Assembly (NCBI GenBank): GCA_017398125.1
Contig: JAFQHE010000062.1
Span: forward strand, 20,855 to 84,854
Source of the DNA: Bacteroidales bacterium
GTDB lineage: Bacteria > Bacteroidota > Bacteroidia > Bacteroidales > UBA932
DNA: 64,000 nucleotides
Reading direction: 5' to 3'
The translations under genes were made by a program, and so were the position numbers. Positions 63,687 to 64,000 of the stretch are shown here, in pieces (within the stretch, counting starts at the first letter, position 1; each line of letters starts with the position of its first letter). The notes under the pieces were generated by a model. The model ran no database searches. It was not told the origin of the DNA and was given only the letters and a program-made list of their open reading frames with translations.

Positions 63687-64000
63687 CTATTTAGTTGCTT
63701 TCTTCTTGTTAGCTACCGTTTTCTTCTTACCTTTACGGGTACGGGCATTGTTTTTAGTACTTTGACCTCTTACAGGAAGACCAATACGGTGACGGATACC
63801 TCTGTAACATCCGATATCCATCAGACGTTTAATGTTCAACTGAATAGTAGAACGAAGTTCTCCTTCAATTTTATACTCTTCTGCAATTGTTGCTCTAATT
63901 GCAGCGATTTGGTCATCTGTCCAATCTTGCACCTTAATGTTAACGTCAATACCGTTCTGATTAAGGATTTTTTTGGCAGAACTGCGACCAATTCCAAAGA
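63687..64000 (-). CDS. rpsM: Ribosomal protein uS13, 5' end cut by window edge
   Basis: Small-subunit head protein. The frame stays open to the right edge. The bases before the GTG at 63932 translate as [18 protein letters not shown] and then VNIK, the conserved uS13 N-terminal region, so that GTG is internal. About 104 residues are visible, and roughly 20 are missing. [25 protein letters not shown] is the conserved tRNA-contacting C-terminal segment. Confidence 0.97.
   Translation of the reverse strand, partial: FGIGRSSAKKILNQNGIDVNIKVQDWTDDQIAAIRATIAEEYKIEGELRSTIQLNIKRLMDIGCYRGIRHRIGLPVRGQSTKNNARTRKGKKKTVANKKKATK

Noticed and set aside
1..64000. CRISPR arrays, tRNA or rRNA genes, insertion sequences, prophage, toxin-antitoxin or other defence systems
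   Set aside because: I looked for regular direct repeats, tRNA T-arm and anticodon patterns, transposase or integrase motifs and small paired genes in all intergenic regions, and found none.

Overview
The window looks like a chromosomal segment from a member of the Bacteroidales (phylum Bacteroidota). The evidence is two SusC/SusD outer-membrane pairs, many promoters of the Bacteroidota type (TAnnTTTG at -7, with TTG or TTTG about 19-20 nt upstream in the best cases), an OstA-like protein, a GSCFA protein, a DUF3108 protein, and an rnf operon headed by an RseC-like gene. Nearly every gene is intact. There are no transposases, integrases, phage genes, CRISPR arrays, rRNAs or recognisable tRNAs. 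It reads as core genome with two nutrient-uptake cassettes, not as an accessory island.

Layout. 1-5078 (+): pcm (its start lies off the left edge), a metallo-beta-lactamase-fold hydrolase, a lytic transglycosylase lipoprotein and uvrA. 5167-7134 (+): a TGS/uridine-kinase-like protein followed by a structured RNA with 6S-like architecture and a terminator. 7154-11838 (-): susC/susD pair 1. 12040-18230 (-): guaB, two periplasmic PPIase/SurA-type chaperones and an OstA/LptA-like protein, probably an outer-membrane biogenesis operon. 18318-19744 (-): a YhcC-type radical SAM protein and a YhcH-family protein. 19852-22545 (+): an NlpC/P60 endopeptidase, a Tat-exported dipeptide epimerase and a small helical protein. 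22637-26152 (+): a YgjP-like metallopeptidase, rpsO and pnp, with a structured pnp leader. 26349-28265: divergent glyA (-) and a TrmH-type methyltransferase (+). 28660-33289 (+): susC/susD pair 2.

33708-46103 is a long minus-strand block. In transcription order it holds two M23 peptidases, a MerR regulator, a Nif3-like protein and a zinc-ribbon protein, then dnaB, DUF3108, rseC-like, rnfBCDGEA and a small TPR protein. 46189-51932 (+): alaS, an LptF/G-type permease, fmt and thiamine diphosphokinase. 51957-54053 (-): a bifunctional-nuclease-family protein and a CNT nucleoside transporter. 54131-61046 (+): tgt, a second LptF/G permease, an S66 LD-carboxypeptidase lipoprotein, an L-threonine dehydrogenase-like epimerase-fold enzyme, queG and a GSCFA protein. 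61132-64000 (-): the end of the ribosomal alpha operon, rpsM(partial)-rpsK-rpsD-rpoA-rplQ.

Several genes form functional sets. The lytic transglycosylase, NlpC/P60 enzyme, epimerase, LD-carboxypeptidase and M23 pair act on peptidoglycan or its fragments. OstA-like, SurA-like and the two LptF/G permeases serve the outer membrane and LPS transport. tgt and queG belong to queuosine modification. Rnf couples ferredoxin:NAD+ electron transfer to ion pumping.

I see no clearly new multi-gene system. The least explained signals are non-coding: an H-type pseudoknot candidate in the pnp leader, the 6S-like RNA, a dispersed hairpin repeat after pnp and after the methyltransferase, and a 15-nt palindromic element upstream of both susC genes. 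Among proteins, the most notable are a Tgt lacking the three zinc cysteines and an OstA-like protein with eight tandem heptads.
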